Positions 47,587-59,033 of a stretch of DNA of 64,000 nucleotides are shown piece after piece. The stretch comes from Tenrec ecaudatus (taxonomy: Eukaryota; Chordata; Mammalia; Afrosoricida; Tenrecidae): contig NC_134531.1 in assembly GCF_050624435.1 (NCBI RefSeq), positions 258,492,812-258,556,811 of the forward strand. Reading direction: 5' to 3'. How positions within the stretch are numbered: the stretch's first letter is position 1; each line of letters starts with the position of its first letter. A program made the position numbers and the translations under genes. The notes under the pieces are model-generated. The model had not been told where the DNA came from. It did no database searches and saw nothing but the letters and a program-made list of their open reading frames with translations.

Positions 47587-48178
47587 AGTTAGATGAGCGG
47601 TTTCAACCTGTGGGTCATGACCTCTTTTGTGGGTTCAAATGACCCTTTTCCAGGGGTTGCCCAATTCATAACAGTAGCAAAATTACAGTTTTGAAGTAGC
47701 AACAAAAATAATTTTATAGGTGGTACCAGGAGGGTGGTGTGGAAAAGGGGAACCGGTGACAAAGATCTACATATAACCTCCTCTCTGGGGAATGAACAAC
47801 AGAAAAGTGGGTGAAGGGGGACGTTGGACAGTATAAGATAGGACAAAATAATAATAATTTATAAATTATCAAGGGTTTATGAGGGAGGGCCAAAGGGAAG
47901 GGTGGGGAAAATGAGGAGCTGATACTAAGAGCTCAAGTAGAAAGCAAATGTTTTGAGAATGATGATGGTAACAAATGTATAAATATGTATGCTTGCACAA
48001 CAGATGGATGTATGGATTGTGATAAGAGCGGTACAAGCCCCCAATAAAATGATAAAAAAACCCAAAACAAAAGAAAATAATTTTATGGTTGGGGGTGTGT
48101 GTGGGGTGTCACTACAACATGAGAAAGTATTTTAAAGGGTCACTACATTAGGAAGGTTGAGAATCACTGAATTAGATA
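47587..48178. mobile_element. SPIN hAT element split by an L1 insertion
   Basis: The left half is 47595-47717 (GAGCGGTTTCAACCTGTGGG, then ACAGTAGCAAAATTACAGTT). The right half is 48087-48170 (ATGGTTGG..., ending GGAAGGTTGAGAATCACTG). AGTTAGAT (47587-47594) and AATTAGAT (48171-48178) give an 8-bp target duplication with one mismatch. Joined in concept, the halves form one SPIN derivative of the same type as at 19652. Confidence 0.9.
47705..48086 (+). mobile_element. 5'-truncated L1 inside SPIN
   Basis: The L1 3' end (about 47718-48073) starts near AGGAGGGTGG and ends GCCCCCAATAAAATGATA plus A-rich tail. AAAATAATTTTAT flanks it at 47705-47717 and 48074-48086, a perfect 13-bp duplication of SPIN sequence. 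This proves the order of insertion. Confidence 0.93.
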
Positions 48179-48536
48179 ACACATGTCTGATTTCTGGAAA
48201 TGTCCAGGCAAGCAATCCAGAGTCCCGGACTCTGAATTTACTTTCAACCATTTCTTCCAGAGGGTAAACTGTCCCTCCCTGGCCTTGCTCCCAACTTGTC
48301 TAAGTACCACCACATGGTCAGCAAGTACTGAGAAAGTACCATGAAGAACTCAAGGAGATAGCTGAAAGCATGATAAACCTCAGGATGGAGTTAGGGCCCC
48401 CACTGAGGACCATGGTCTTTCACAAAGCAAGGGCTGTGGAATTTAAACTGTAATGCAAATGCAGACAAACACCCAACATCTGTTTTTGTTTAGGTAATTA
48501 GAAATTATCGGGAAATTGTTTTAAAATATCACACTT
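48171..48536. other. Unique DNA
   Basis: No gene or repeat recognised. Confidence 0.45.
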
Positions 48537-49134
48537 GAAAAGAATCTACACTTGGCCAGTCTGCTCTCAAAGAGTCTCTTTCTTGTAGATTCCTTGAGAG
48601 CTCTCTGGAATCCTTGCTACCCTGCCCATAACTGTCTCAGGTCAAGTTTGACAAAGCTGCTGAAGAAATTAAGCCCCTCAAGGCCAAACCAGCAGATGAT
48701 GAAATGCTGTTCATCTGCAGCCATGTCAAACAAGCTACTGTGGGCGACAGAAGCACAGAACGACCTGGGCTGTTGGACTTCAGAGGCAAGGTCAAGTGGG
48801 ATGCCTGGAATGAGCTGACCGGGACCTGCAAGGAAGTTGCCATGAAGGCTTCCAAAGACAAGGTGGAAGAGCTAAAGAGAAAGTGTGGAATATAAAACAG
48901 GGCCGGATGTGGATGCCAGCCCAGCCTTTGATCCTATCAGATGCCTTGTTCTTTTTAATATGGTGGTTGAAGTTAAGTAATGCAGAGAACCAGTTAACCC
49001 AGTTCCTCAAGCTGTCCAAGATAAAGCTTTCCTTAAGAGCAATAAATGGTTACTAACTTTATTTGTAGATCAATTACAAGTAAATTTGCTACTCCACACA
49101 CATACACACACACACAAAGAGAAAAGAATCTACA
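48537..49134 (+). pseudogene. DBI: Processed DBI (acyl-CoA binding protein) retrocopy
   Basis: DBI/ACBP binds long-chain acyl-CoA in the cytosol. The plus frame 48632-48895 (87 codons plus stop, the length of the parent protein) reads through without a stop: [62 protein letters not shown]. The start codon is CTG where ATG is expected, directly before TCTCAG. Tyrosines that line the ligand pocket in the family are changed: positions 29 and 32 of the usual YGHYKQ are C and V, and the Tyr in the later helix is Ser. No introns interrupt the sequence, a 3' UTR with AATAAA follows (49043), and the tail is a decayed CA/A-rich stretch. GAAAAGAATCTACA flanks both sides (48537-48550 and 49121-49134), a perfect 14-bp target duplication. 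It is therefore an L1-made retrocopy. Function is unlikely but not excluded. Confidence 0.95.
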
Positions 49135-49600
49135 GCTTTATGGAAAAGGGTATTCAATAAAAGACAAATTAAACTAAACTAAGCCTTATCTTTGTGTTTC
49201 CTTCCCATGACAGCACCATAATTTCCCACGGCAACACCAACCCAAGGCTTATTGCCTCTTAGGGGAATGCTCTAGTGCACTAAAATAAAAAATAGGGACA
49301 AAAATTTATCAACTTCATAATCAGGTCGATCACTCCTCTATCAGTTTGTCTTTCTATATTAGCTTCACGCTGTTGTAATGCTGGAAGCTATCCCACTAGT
49401 ATTTCAAATACCAGCAGGGTCACAGCAGTGAAGAGTTTTCAGCAGAGCTTCCGGTCTAAGAAGGAATTAAACAAAAGAAACAGGCTGTTTTCTTCTAAGG
49501 GCTTATCCACTTAAAAAACTTAGAAATATACCCTAAGAACCTTGTCAGAGATAGTGCCAGAAGATGAGCCCCTTACGTTGGAAGTTGCTCAAAATATAAT
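49135..49600. other. Unique DNA
   Basis: Nothing recognised. A CTGTTGTAATGCTGGAAGC segment near 49371 may be part of an old repeat. Confidence 0.4.
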
Positions 49601-49604
49601 TGAA

Positions 49605-49990
49605 AATCTTTTGCAGCAGATTTGCCTGATGTAATACATCTTTTGATATTCTAATTGCTGATTCCATGGGTGTTAATTGTGGATCCAAGTAGAATCAATT
49701 TATTGTCAACTTCAATATTTTTCCCACCAACAAGATGCTGTTATTGGGCCAGTTTGGGGGTATTTGTGTTCTTTAATTTGAAGTGTAGTTCACAGTAAAG
49801 TCGGTTATCTTAATAGCCAGGGCTTCAAGTCTTCTCTGTTTCTATGAGAAAACTTCCATTTGCATATAGCAGATTGTTAATGAGTATTTCTGCAAGTGTG
49901 ATGCTGAGTTCATTTCCATACTATCCAGCTTCTCAGGGTATGGCTAAGTATGCAGCTGAATGAATATGAAAGAATTATTCCATGTGCTTG
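49605..49990 (-). mobile_element. AfroRTE internal fragment
   Basis: GCAGCAGATTTGCCTGATGT, TTGATATTCTAATTGCTGAT, TTAATTGTGGATCCAAGTAG, AGATTGTTAATGAGTATTTC and CAGCTTCTCAGGGTATG follow the reverse AfroRTE order. It corresponds to sequence upstream of the 3' end and ends abruptly. Confidence 0.8.
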
Positions 49991-50009
49991 CCTTGGGCGT
50001 GATCTTTAA

Positions 50010-50140
50010 GGACAAGATGGATTGGCATAGTCGTCGAGAACATAGGCATGATTGTTAGGCTCAAACATAGGAATGACTATGACATGGAGTTGTCCTGGGC
50101 AGTGCTTTGTCCTGTTGTATATGTGGGTGCCATAAACCAG
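50010..50140 (+). mobile_element. Possible AfroRTE 3' tail
   Basis: GGCAGTGCTTTGTCCTGTTG and ATATGTGGGTGCCATAA resemble the forward AfroRTE 3' end, opposite to the fragment just upstream. Weak. Confidence 0.4.
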
Positions 50141-50411
50141 ACCTGATTATAAAGCATTAACATTGATCTATTAACATTGATCTAATACCATCACTGTTAA
50201 TGGGAGTAGTTCACCAATCCTTTGTTCAACAGAGATACTGAATATGATTGGCCCATCAACTTTTAGGTTTGTAGCTAATCTCACACTACTTATGTCACCT
50301 AACCTTCTTTTGTTAGTAGTACAGTGTTTAAGGAACTGCTATGATAAGTTGTGAAGCACACTAAAACAACAAGCCTCCATATTAGCAATGCACTTCAGAT
50401 CTTTATAGTTG

Positions 50412-50525
50412 CACAGTGGTTCAACTTTCAGGTACTAATCAACAAGGCTGGCATTTCAAACCAAGCAGCTGCCTTGGGGGAGAAAGATTGCAACCTTACA
50501 AACTCTTCCATATGGAAGTTCTACT
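50412..50525 (+). mobile_element. AfroSINE head fragment
   Basis: GCACAGTGGTTCAACTTTCA is the tRNA-like A-box area; TTTCAAACCAAGCAGC stands in B-box position; GGGGGAGAAAGATTGCAACC follows. The 3' half is missing. Confidence 0.75.
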
Positions 50526-50601
50526 CTTGATAACAGTGACATTTTTTATTTTTATCATTGCTGTTTGCAGTTCTATACAAAGTCCACAGTATAATACACA
50601 C

Positions 50602-51124
50602 TGTGTTAGTCTGGGTACTTTAGAGAAACAAATCCACAGAAACTCATGTATAAGAGAGAGCTTTATGTAAAGGTTAAGAAAACAAGAAACCATCCCAATC
50701 CAGTGCTGACCAATCCCACAAGTCCAATATTAACCCATTAGCCCATATGTCCAACACCAACCCACAAAGTCATCCTCCATCTCACAAAACAGACGCAATG
50801 ATGCCGACAGCAGGAGGAAAGCTGAGTCAGTGAATATATAAGCATCTCAGAGCTGGCAGGGGTCTCCACATGCTGCTCCAGCACCCAGGGCTGCATTGGG
50901 GTAAGTCCATGTGGCTTCTCCTTGGGGATGTCTTGCAGGAAGTGAGCCTTGCCAGCTGAAGCAGAGAACTGGCTAAGGTAGTTGCACCCTGGTCCGACCA
51001 TCACAAAGCAAGAGACCCGAGAACTAGAAAGGTGAGTCTCACCAAGCCATTTATCCCTCCGCACTTCAATTAATCCCACATGTGTTTATTGGCCAGGTTG
51101 GCACAATAAACTAATTGCCTCACA
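50602..51124 (+). mobile_element. Solo-LTR-like element, copy 2
   Basis: Alike along its length to 4054-4567: starts TGTGTTAGTCTGGGTACTTT, shares GGCAGGGGTCTCCACATG and CTCCAGCACCCAGGGCTGCA, and ends with AATAAA (51105-51110) and TTGCCTCACA. The flanks (CACAC and GTCTT) do not show a target duplication. Confidence 0.55.
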
Positions 51125-52980
51125 GTCTTTACCAAAATTTGTTTAAGATATTTGGTGATAACTTGATTTAAATATAATTTTAACTTTTTGTCTGAGTATC
51201 ATTTTTATCTTCTGGCTATTTACTTGATAAAAATGAGGAAGGATTGGGATTGGTATTTGATCTGAATTAAGGAGTATTTTCATTGTACCCTAGGTATTTG
51301 CTAGCCTTTAATTTTAGAATAAAGGGCCTGCTTTTGATATGCACACAGCCTAAAGCAATAGGGGTTTTAGTAGAATGAATCAGGTCATTCACTTATTGGT
51401 AATTAGTATTCTTTTCTCAGTTATATAATTTTCACAGTCAAAGACTTTGTTAAATTAATTCCCTTTGTTCCTTCAAGCTTGTATTCCCTTTAAACATGTT
51501 CCCAGTAGTAAGGAAAACTGCAAGAAAGAAATATGATACATGATGTCAATGATAAGCCTTGCGTTTTATTATACTACTCTGTTATACACATAGAAATAAA
51601 TACATCATCCCTAGAACACATATTGTTATAGTAGTCAGGCTCTTTAATCTGCAAGGAAGAGTCACACAAGAATTATCTGTGACAAAAGTAACTCTTATTT
51701 AGAAATGTTTGCTGGGAAGTTCTTCCAAGTTTGGCATGTACTATCCCTTGTGGGGACTAAAACCTTAACCCCGTATTTTTTGTGACTGGAATAGGAGTTG
51801 AGGCAGGTTTGTTGCTTACAGATATGGAGCACCCGTATCGGATCGAGATTATTGGCCCCATTTTGTCCCTCTAGTGCGGTTGTCTGTCTGGTGCACTGAC
51901 TACTGCTGCAATTGTTGTGACAGTAGGACTGAGATTAGTTTCATTCAATATACCGGTCAAAGCATCCCGTGCAGGAAATAACTGCTCGTGGTCACTTTCA
52001 TTAACCAGATACTGGACTTTACAGTTATCTGAAGCTACGAAGGTATCCCTCTATCATGTCCACTACAATATCATTTTTCATTTAGTAACGATCATCTTTC
52101 TTATTTACAATTATCAATTAAGTTAATGCCTTGCAAATTAATTAGAAAATGAGGTGGGGATAAAAGGATTCAGGGAAAGTGGACTTATGTTGTGTTACTA
52201 AAATTTAAGTATTTCCTTGTTATGGGATTTTTTCCCTACTTCATATATTTCCTCAAGAAATATCACATATTAAATTTGTGTGCACTAACTGTGTGAAGGT
52301 TTTGATAGGCATTGCTTTATGGAAGCTATCATTTAGGGACTTTTCAAACCTGTGAAATGCCTGGGGTAAGGAAAACAGGGCTTGTCTGAGACTTGTATAT
52401 TTCAAATGCAGTCACCTTCTTAAAGTGTAGAATTCAGTTTTATTACTATAAATAAAAACACTGCTGGTTTAAAAAACAAGATATTCACAGGGGATAGAAC
52501 TCTATAAACTGCTGACTTTCCTCCCACTAGTCTTTGCTATTTTAATGAAATATGTTCTGAGGTAGTTAGAAACAACAGACACACTGCATTTTGGATCAGG
52601 TTGGCAGTAAAACAGTAAGTGGAAGGGGAGAAGCTCCTTGGATAACTCCACTGTCTCACAAAATGGAATTCCTTCAGGAGTTTTCTAATTCAGGTGTCAT
52701 ACCCTGGACGAGTGGCAGTGTGCTCTCAGAGGAAAGTTCTAGTGGATTTTAAAGGGTTTGGGCACACAAGGCACAGAAGGTGTGGGGCTTAACACTTCCA
52801 CCTGCCCACGTACAACACATGCGAAGCAGTGGAGTGAGGAGCGGTAGTTGATATGTTGAAATGATGCAACCAGAGAAGGTGAATAGTTTAACCCCTCTGA
52901 CACACTGTACTCCTGATTTTAAGGTGGAGAGAAACAGTGCACCGTTTTATTGTGATATGTACTGCAGAGATGTGCGCATG
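51125..52980. other. AT-rich unique DNA
   Basis: About 1.85 kb with no recognised gene or repeat. Confidence 0.45.
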
Positions 52981-52984
52981 GTGT

Positions 52985-53180
52985 CCATAGCCCATTGTTG
53001 TCTGTGTCCACTCATGTAGGACATGTAGGACAGAGTTGAACTGCTCCATAGGGTTTCAGGAACTGTGCATCTTTTGAGCGGAAGAATGCCCATCTTCCCC
53101 CAGCAGAACCACCTTAGGTTCTCACTTTTAGCCCCTTGGTTAGCAGGCTAGTGCTTCAAGGATGCCCTACCAGGACTCCC
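52985..53180 (-). mobile_element. AfroSINE
   Basis: TAGGACAGAGTTGAACTGCT, CCATAGGGTTTCAGGAACTG, then TTTAGCCCCTTGGTTAGCAG and CCCTACCAGGACTCCC, in reverse SINE order. Confidence 0.8.
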
Positions 53181-53184
53181 TCTT

Positions 53185-53440
53185 GTGGTGCTGGTGTTAG
53201 GTGCCATCAGGTTTGTTTCAGCTTCCAGAGGTCCCCTGTGCAACCGAAAGAAACACTGCCCAGCTCTGGCAGCCCCACAATTGTCCCGTTGGAGCCCACT
53301 TTTCCAGGCATTGTATCACTCTGTCTCTTTGAGTGTCTTCCTCTTTTTTTGCGGACCCTCCACTTTACCAGGGACTGGTCTCTCCTGATAACATGTCCAT
53401 GGTAGCTGAGACTACGTGGACTTTGGTTCACATTGTTCAT
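53185..53440 (-). mobile_element. AfroRTE 3' end fragment
   Basis: TGTTAGGTGCCATCAGGTTT, GAAAGAAACACTGCCCAGCT and ACCAGGGACTGGTCTCTCCT, then a short frame whose minus translation gives GHVIRRDQSL and KKRGRHSKR. It lies between two AfroSINEs in the same orientation. Confidence 0.85.
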
Positions 53441-53479
53441 AGGATGGGAAAATATGCTGCATCTGTTTTATGTGTCACA

Positions 53480-53685
53480 AACCCAAACCCAACTCATTAC
53501 CACTGGGTCAATTAGGACTCTCAGTGGCCCTGTCAGATAGAGTGGAACTGTGTAAGAGGGGGTGCAGATGGTAACTCTTTGTGGAAGCAGACTGCCACAT
53601 CTTTCTCTTGTGGAACAGCTGGTGACTCTGAACCCCTGACCTTTGGTTTAGCAGCCCAATGTTCAGACACTTAACCTTGGACTCA
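53480..53685 (-). mobile_element. AfroSINE
   Basis: AACCCAACTCATTACCACTG, CAGATAGAGTGGAACTGTGT, ACATCTTTCTCTTGTGGAAC and GACCTTTGGTTTAGCAGCC. Almost complete. Confidence 0.85.
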
Positions 53686-53689
53686 TTAT

Positions 53690-54345
53690 GGATCATAGCG
53701 TGTGATAATGCATTCTCTTTGTCATTCACGCTTTTTAAGTTAGGTCATAATAGTCCCTATTCAGCTAGATGAGAAAATGGGGCAAGAGAAATTCCTTGTT
53801 TACTTAAGGGTTTATAAGAAATAAGATGCCCACATGGAATTGAGCCCCAAACCTACCTCATTTAAAGTTTAAGGCACCTTTAGAGATCTGGAAAATTTAC
53901 TTAATACTTTGAAGAAAGAGTAGTTTTCCTCATGGGTAACAGTGGAGGACTGCTCATTAATTAAAATCATATTCAGTAACTTGTAAGTAAATATAAAATA
54001 CATTTTTCATTACTTAGTGCTTCTTTCACTTATTCATTTGTGCAAAATCAATTGCCTTGAGCCAGAGCCATGGGTAGTCTGTGTGACTCAGACTAAAAAA
54101 TGAAAAAAAAAATAAGCTCACTTATTAGAAGGAGAGATGGGCGTATGAATGAAAATTACAATATCAAAGAGCAACAACTAGAGCACAGAGGCCCTGGATA
54201 AAAATGCAGTGAATTCCACTCGATATTATTATTTAAATGTGATCGTAGCATTATTTTTATGCAGGTCAACTTCACACATAGTGAAATGCACAGTCTTTAA
54301 ATGTGCAATTTAATGAATCTTAATAGATGACTCTTTTCATGTAAG
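53690..54345. other. AT-rich unique DNA
   Basis: No gene or repeat recognised. Confidence 0.45.
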
Positions 54346-54349
54346 CACT

Positions 54350-54490
54350 ACCCAGGGGCAATGATGGTAAAGCCCAGCCCTTAAAGACCCTGTAGGATGG
54401 AGTAGAATTGCCCCTAAAGATTCCATAACTGAACCATTGCAGGAGTATGCAGCCTCATTTTGAGTTAACACCACCAGTCATTCCATTGGC
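54350..54490 (-). mobile_element. AfroSINE (partial)
   Basis: AAGACCCTGTAGGATGGAGT and AGAATTGCCCCTAAAGATTC mark the 3' half in reverse; the rest is decayed. Confidence 0.6.
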
Positions 54491-55445
54491 AATCAAGTGC
54501 TTAAGGGATCTTAAGGAAAAGGAAAGATGACAGTGACTGTTTATAAAATAAATAGAATATATATCCATAATTATATATGCATATGATAGACTTGCACATA
54601 TATATTTACACTTAGCACTCAAACTTTAGCATTGCTAAATTTTTTGAAGGGAGATGATTATTCATCAACAAAAGAACCATGAGGCGTATACTAATGAAAA
54701 CCATGAACATTTTCTCTCAGTGTATTCTTTCCACTCCCCCTGGCAATGCTGTAATGAGAAGCTATTAGTATTTTACTTGTCACCAGCTACTCATGCACAC
54801 TATATTAATTTTGTTGAAAATGGTCATTAGGAAAGTTAATTATTTTTAAAGTGTTAACTGATTATTGTATAAGTACTACATATTCACCAATTATTATTCC
54901 TTCCATTAATTACACATAATTACTTAATTCTTAAAGGCAGATGATCCTTGTTTTGCCATACTGTTCACTTCTGTTAATTTAGCTCACTAGATAATCCCTT
55001 GTACTAAAGCAGAACCTTACACTTGAGTGTTCTGAGTAATTTGATAAACATTCACTTGCTAATCCTAATGACTTTTTGGAATAAAATTAAAAAACAAACA
55101 AGCCACACACCTTTTTTCACTAGTGTGTGTTCTCATCAAGTTAATAATTGAATACCATCTGAATAAACAGAGATAAGGTACATAATGCTTTCTAAATCAT
55201 GGGAATTATCCAATTTCCCCAATGAGGGCAGGTAAACAAGCCCTACCTGAGATTAAATCATTTAGTTTATCCTGTAAGTACAGAGACTTTTAAAGAACAC
55301 AACCTCATTCTGAAGCAGTAAACAAATAGATATCAACATAATTATAAATCCAGGAGAGAGAGCTGCCTTTATATCCATATCATCTTATCTCTCCATACGG
55401 AAAATTCAAATATATTTGTAGTTGTATCCAATTTGGGGACATTGA
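54491..55445. other. AT-rich unique DNA
   Basis: TTAATT-rich; no gene recognised. Confidence 0.45.
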
Positions 55446-55449
55446 ACTG

Positions 55450-55650
55450 AAACCTAAGTACTGTCGCGTTGATTCTGAATTGCATTGATCCTGTAAGATA
55501 CAGTAGAACTATTCTATATGATCCCCAAGGCTGAACATCTTTATGGACGCTGGCTGCTATATCTCTTGCCAGTGGAGTGGCTTACGGGTTCAAGCTGCCA
55601 ATCTTTTAGTTAGCAGCTGAGCACAGAACCACATGCCACCAGCCCTCTTT
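55450..55650 (-). mobile_element. AfroSINE
   Basis: TCGCGTTGATTCTGAATTGC, ACAGTAGAACTATTCTATAT, TTGCCAGTGGAGTGGCTTAC, AGTTAGCAGCTGAGCACAGA and ACATGCCACCAGCCCTC. Nearly complete, diverged. Confidence 0.8.
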
Positions 55651-57010
55651 TATGCCCACAGTCTGATATAATTTACTGTGCCTTCTGGATAAAACAAATG
55701 TTATATGTAGAAATTTAATATTGTACTTTAAGATAATTCATTATTTTTCTATTTTATCACATCTCTATTTAGTGATTTTCCCTATATGCTCAAATAAGGG
55801 GCTTGCGTGTCAACAATTCCCCGTTTGCTATTCAAACAGCCCATCCTCTTCCTTCAGTGTACTCAAATCCACAGCAGAGACACTGTATGTAATCTGAAAT
55901 CTATTTACAAGTATCAATTTGCTCTCCAAATACTCCCATCGACTTTTTATATAATAGAGACTTAGAGGAAAATGTCTAAGAAAGCCGGATAGTGAGCAGT
56001 TCCCCATAAAATAGAATCAAGTATTTAAGCCCTATATTTTTGTCTCTGTTGCAATTAGAACATATTTCAAAGATACTTTCATATCCTTCTGAAACAATTG
56101 CACAAACATAGAATTTTATATGAATATGTGGTTGCCTCTCAGATTAAATCAAATGAGCAAAGGAAACAGTTTGCTAATTAAGAAGCATTTCAGTGATAGG
56201 AAATGTGATTGAAAAACTCACTGATCTCATTTGTCAAGGTCAATAAATCTGACTGTTACTGATTGCCACCTAAGAAGTCACCTTGCTTAAGACAGAAGAA
56301 TGCTATTCATCTTAGGAAAATGAACTACTGAAATCCAGGAAAAATCAGATAGGGGAACAACAATTTGCCATTTCTTTTATTCAATCATAAAGCTAAATAC
56401 AATAACTAGAATAAGCCAAGTCTAAGGAAAACCAGTTTAATGTAGTAGAAAGTGAATGGATACAATCGTATTTGTTTTGAAAGTGTTTTTCTAATTGTAA
56501 CGCAGCCTGCTAAATTATTATTGTCATTATTTTTAGTAAGGAAATCTGAGTTCTAGTTCTAGTTAGGCAAACAAATCAGCATTGCATTTTTCAGTCTTTT
56601 ATCTTCTGTTGGCCTCTATCTGTTCAAATAGAATGCAATACAATTGGACTACATCATCTCTAAGTCTCTTCAAATTTCAAATATTATTTTACTGAAGTTC
56701 AAATAACTATGTGCCAATTTAGATGGGCTAGAAAAATCAGCACATTAATTGCACGAATTAAAAACTCTAGACTCAGATACATTTAAAAATGATCTAGTCA
56801 TTGCTGAAGTTATTCCAGCTCTGTAAATCCAGTTTCAGATTTGTACTTAGGTTGAACCTTTTGTATTAGTTTTTGTAAAGGTGAACGATTTTGTCTACCT
56901 TTTCTCTAATTTTAATATATATAACAAATGAGATTTTATTTCTAAAGTGTTGATTTTACTTTTCAGCTGTATTTTCTAATATTTGTTCAGGCTAAGATTT
57001 TATAGAGTTT
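55651..57010. other. AT-rich unique DNA
   Basis: No gene or repeat recognised over 1.35 kb. Confidence 0.45.
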
Positions 57011-57014
57011 AGAG

Positions 57015-57190
57015 AAGTTTCACGAAGCCAACCACTCTATCAGCAGTTAGGAACCATCAGTCAGTCCAAGGGAGAAAGAGCAGGCTTTCTACTCCTGTAA
57101 AGAGTTACAGACTGGAAACCCACCGGGGCAATTATGTTCTATCCTGCAGTGTCACTATGAATTGGCATCCACTGGATGGCAGTAAATATA
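57015..57190 (+). mobile_element. AfroSINE
   Basis: GGAGAAAGAGCAGGCTTTCT, GTAAAGAGTTACAGACTGGA, AACCCACCGGGGCAATTATG and CACTGGATGGCAGTAAAT follow the forward SINE order. Confidence 0.82.
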
Positions 57191-57194
57191 CCAT

Positions 57195-57240
57195 TCCAAA
57201 ACCAAACTCGCTGCCTTCAAGTCTAAGCAGACTCACAGGC
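57195..57240 (-). mobile_element. AfroSINE tail fragment
   Basis: AAACCAAACTCGCTGCCTTC then AAGTCTAAGCAGACTCACAG is the reverse 3' end of a second SINE, back to back with the previous one and cut off by the L1. Confidence 0.6.
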
Positions 57241-58718
57241 ACTCTCTTCCACCCTCCCTCCCTCCCTCATGATCCCTTGATAATTTATAAATGATTATTT
57301 TTTGCATATCTTACACCAACCACTGTCTCCTTTTACCCACTTTTCTATGGTCCATCACCCTGTTGGTGGTGGTGGTGGTTATATATCAATCATTGTGATC
57401 AGTTCCCCCTTTCTCTCCCTGCCCCCGCAACCTTCTCCTTCCCCTCCTGGTATTATCACTACTCTCATTATTGGTCCTGAAAGGGTTATCTCTCCTGGAT
57501 ACCCTGAGTTGTGAGTTCTTGTCTGTACCCATGTACATGCTCTGGTCTAGCCAGATTTCTACGGTAGAATTGGGGTCATGATAGTGGGGGGGGGGGAGGG
57601 AAGGAGCATTAAAAAATTAGAGGAAAGTTGTATGTTTCACAGGTGCTATACTACACCCTGACTGGTTGTCTCTTCCTTGTGACCCTTCTGTGAGGGAATA
57701 TCCAATTGTCTAGAGATGGTTTGGGGTGTCTCCCCTCCTTATACCCCCTCATTCACATCGATAATATTTTTTGTTCTGGGTCTTCTGATGCCTCATACAG
57801 GATCCCTTTGACACCTCATGATCACACAGACTGGTGTGCTTCTTTCATGTGGGCTTTGTTGCTTCTCAGATATGGCTGCTTGGTTTTCTTTATGTCTTTA
57901 AGATCCCAGGTGCTATATCTCTTGATAACCAGGCACCATCAGCTTTCATCACATGTGCTTAAAAACTCATTTTGTCTTCAGTGATCTTAGCTGGGAAGGT
58001 GAGCACCACAGAATGCCAGGTTATTAGAACAAAGTGTACTTATGTTGAGGGACTACTTGGGTATAGACCTAATGCGTTGGCATACTACTTAATAAATAAA
58101 TGTATGTACATAGATATGTTTTCCTATCATTATATATAAATATATTTACATATGTACATGCCTGAATTTAGATCTCTATAAATGCCCTTTGCCTCCTACT
58201 TCTTTCCTCTATTTCCTTTTATTTTCCTCTTGTCCCACTATCCTGTCCAGCCTTCATTCGGCTCCCAGTAATCCCTCTTGGCTACATTGCTCTTGCTCAA
58301 GCCCCACCATGTCTCCTGTGGCCTCCTCAGCACCGGGTTTAGATCACGTGTGTTCCCTTGGCCCTGGGGTTGTTGGAACCCCCTTTCCTTTCCCCTGCCT
58401 CCCCCTCTCCCATGTTCCACCCTGAACCGTCAATCCTATTGTTTTCTCCTCTGTATTGTTTATCCCGCCTACCCTAGCTAGAGAGACATGCAATGACAAT
58501 AATGAGCACAAAAACAAGACAAAACAAAACATAACAATAAAAGAAAACAAAAAACAAAGCAGCAGCAGCAACAACAACAACTAACAGCAAAAAAAGAAAA
58601 GCTTATAAATATTTCCAGGTCTGTCTGTTGACCTTGAGGAGTGTTTTCCTGTCATGTCTGATGGGGTGCCATGCCCTGACCCCAAAGTCTATTTTTGGTA
58701 TTCCTCGGGGACTTTGTG
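57241..58718 (-). mobile_element. L1 3' UTR copy without its 3' terminus
   Basis: The reverse-complement L1 3' UTR runs from CCCTCCCTCATGATCCCTTG to TTCCTCGGGGACTTTG. The last 150 bp or so and the A tail are absent. It contains a single ~250-bp unit (57825-58010). Ends differ from normal insertions, so a later deletion or a nonstandard insertion is likely. Confidence 0.85.
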
Positions 58719-58805
58719 CAACATGGATTTTAAAGCAACACGTTTGAAGCTTTCCATTTTTTCAGGCAAGTAGTTAAATAGGGGTGTTTTCCAAGGAAGA
58801 GCATC

Positions 58806-59033
58806 AAACCCCCAAACCAAACTCATTGCCATTGAGTCGATGCCAACTCATAGTGGTCGTAAAGGATGTGGTAGATCTGGCTAGATGTGTTCCTGGGGGT
58901 TTCTGAGACTGCAGCTCTTGGTGGGAGTAGAAAGCCTCCTCTGGTTTCCTTGGAAACCAGTTGGTCAGTGATTTCCAACTGCTGACCTTGCGGTTCACAG
59001 CCTAATGCATAACCACCAAACAAGCGCAGGAAC
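58806..59033 (-). mobile_element. AfroSINE (complete)
   Basis: CAAACCAAACTCATTGCCAT, GAGTCGATGCCAACTCATAG, GTGGGAGTAGAAAGCCTCCT, GGAAACCAGTTGGTCAGTGA and GCATAACCACCAAACAAGC, the full reverse SINE. Confidence 0.9.
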
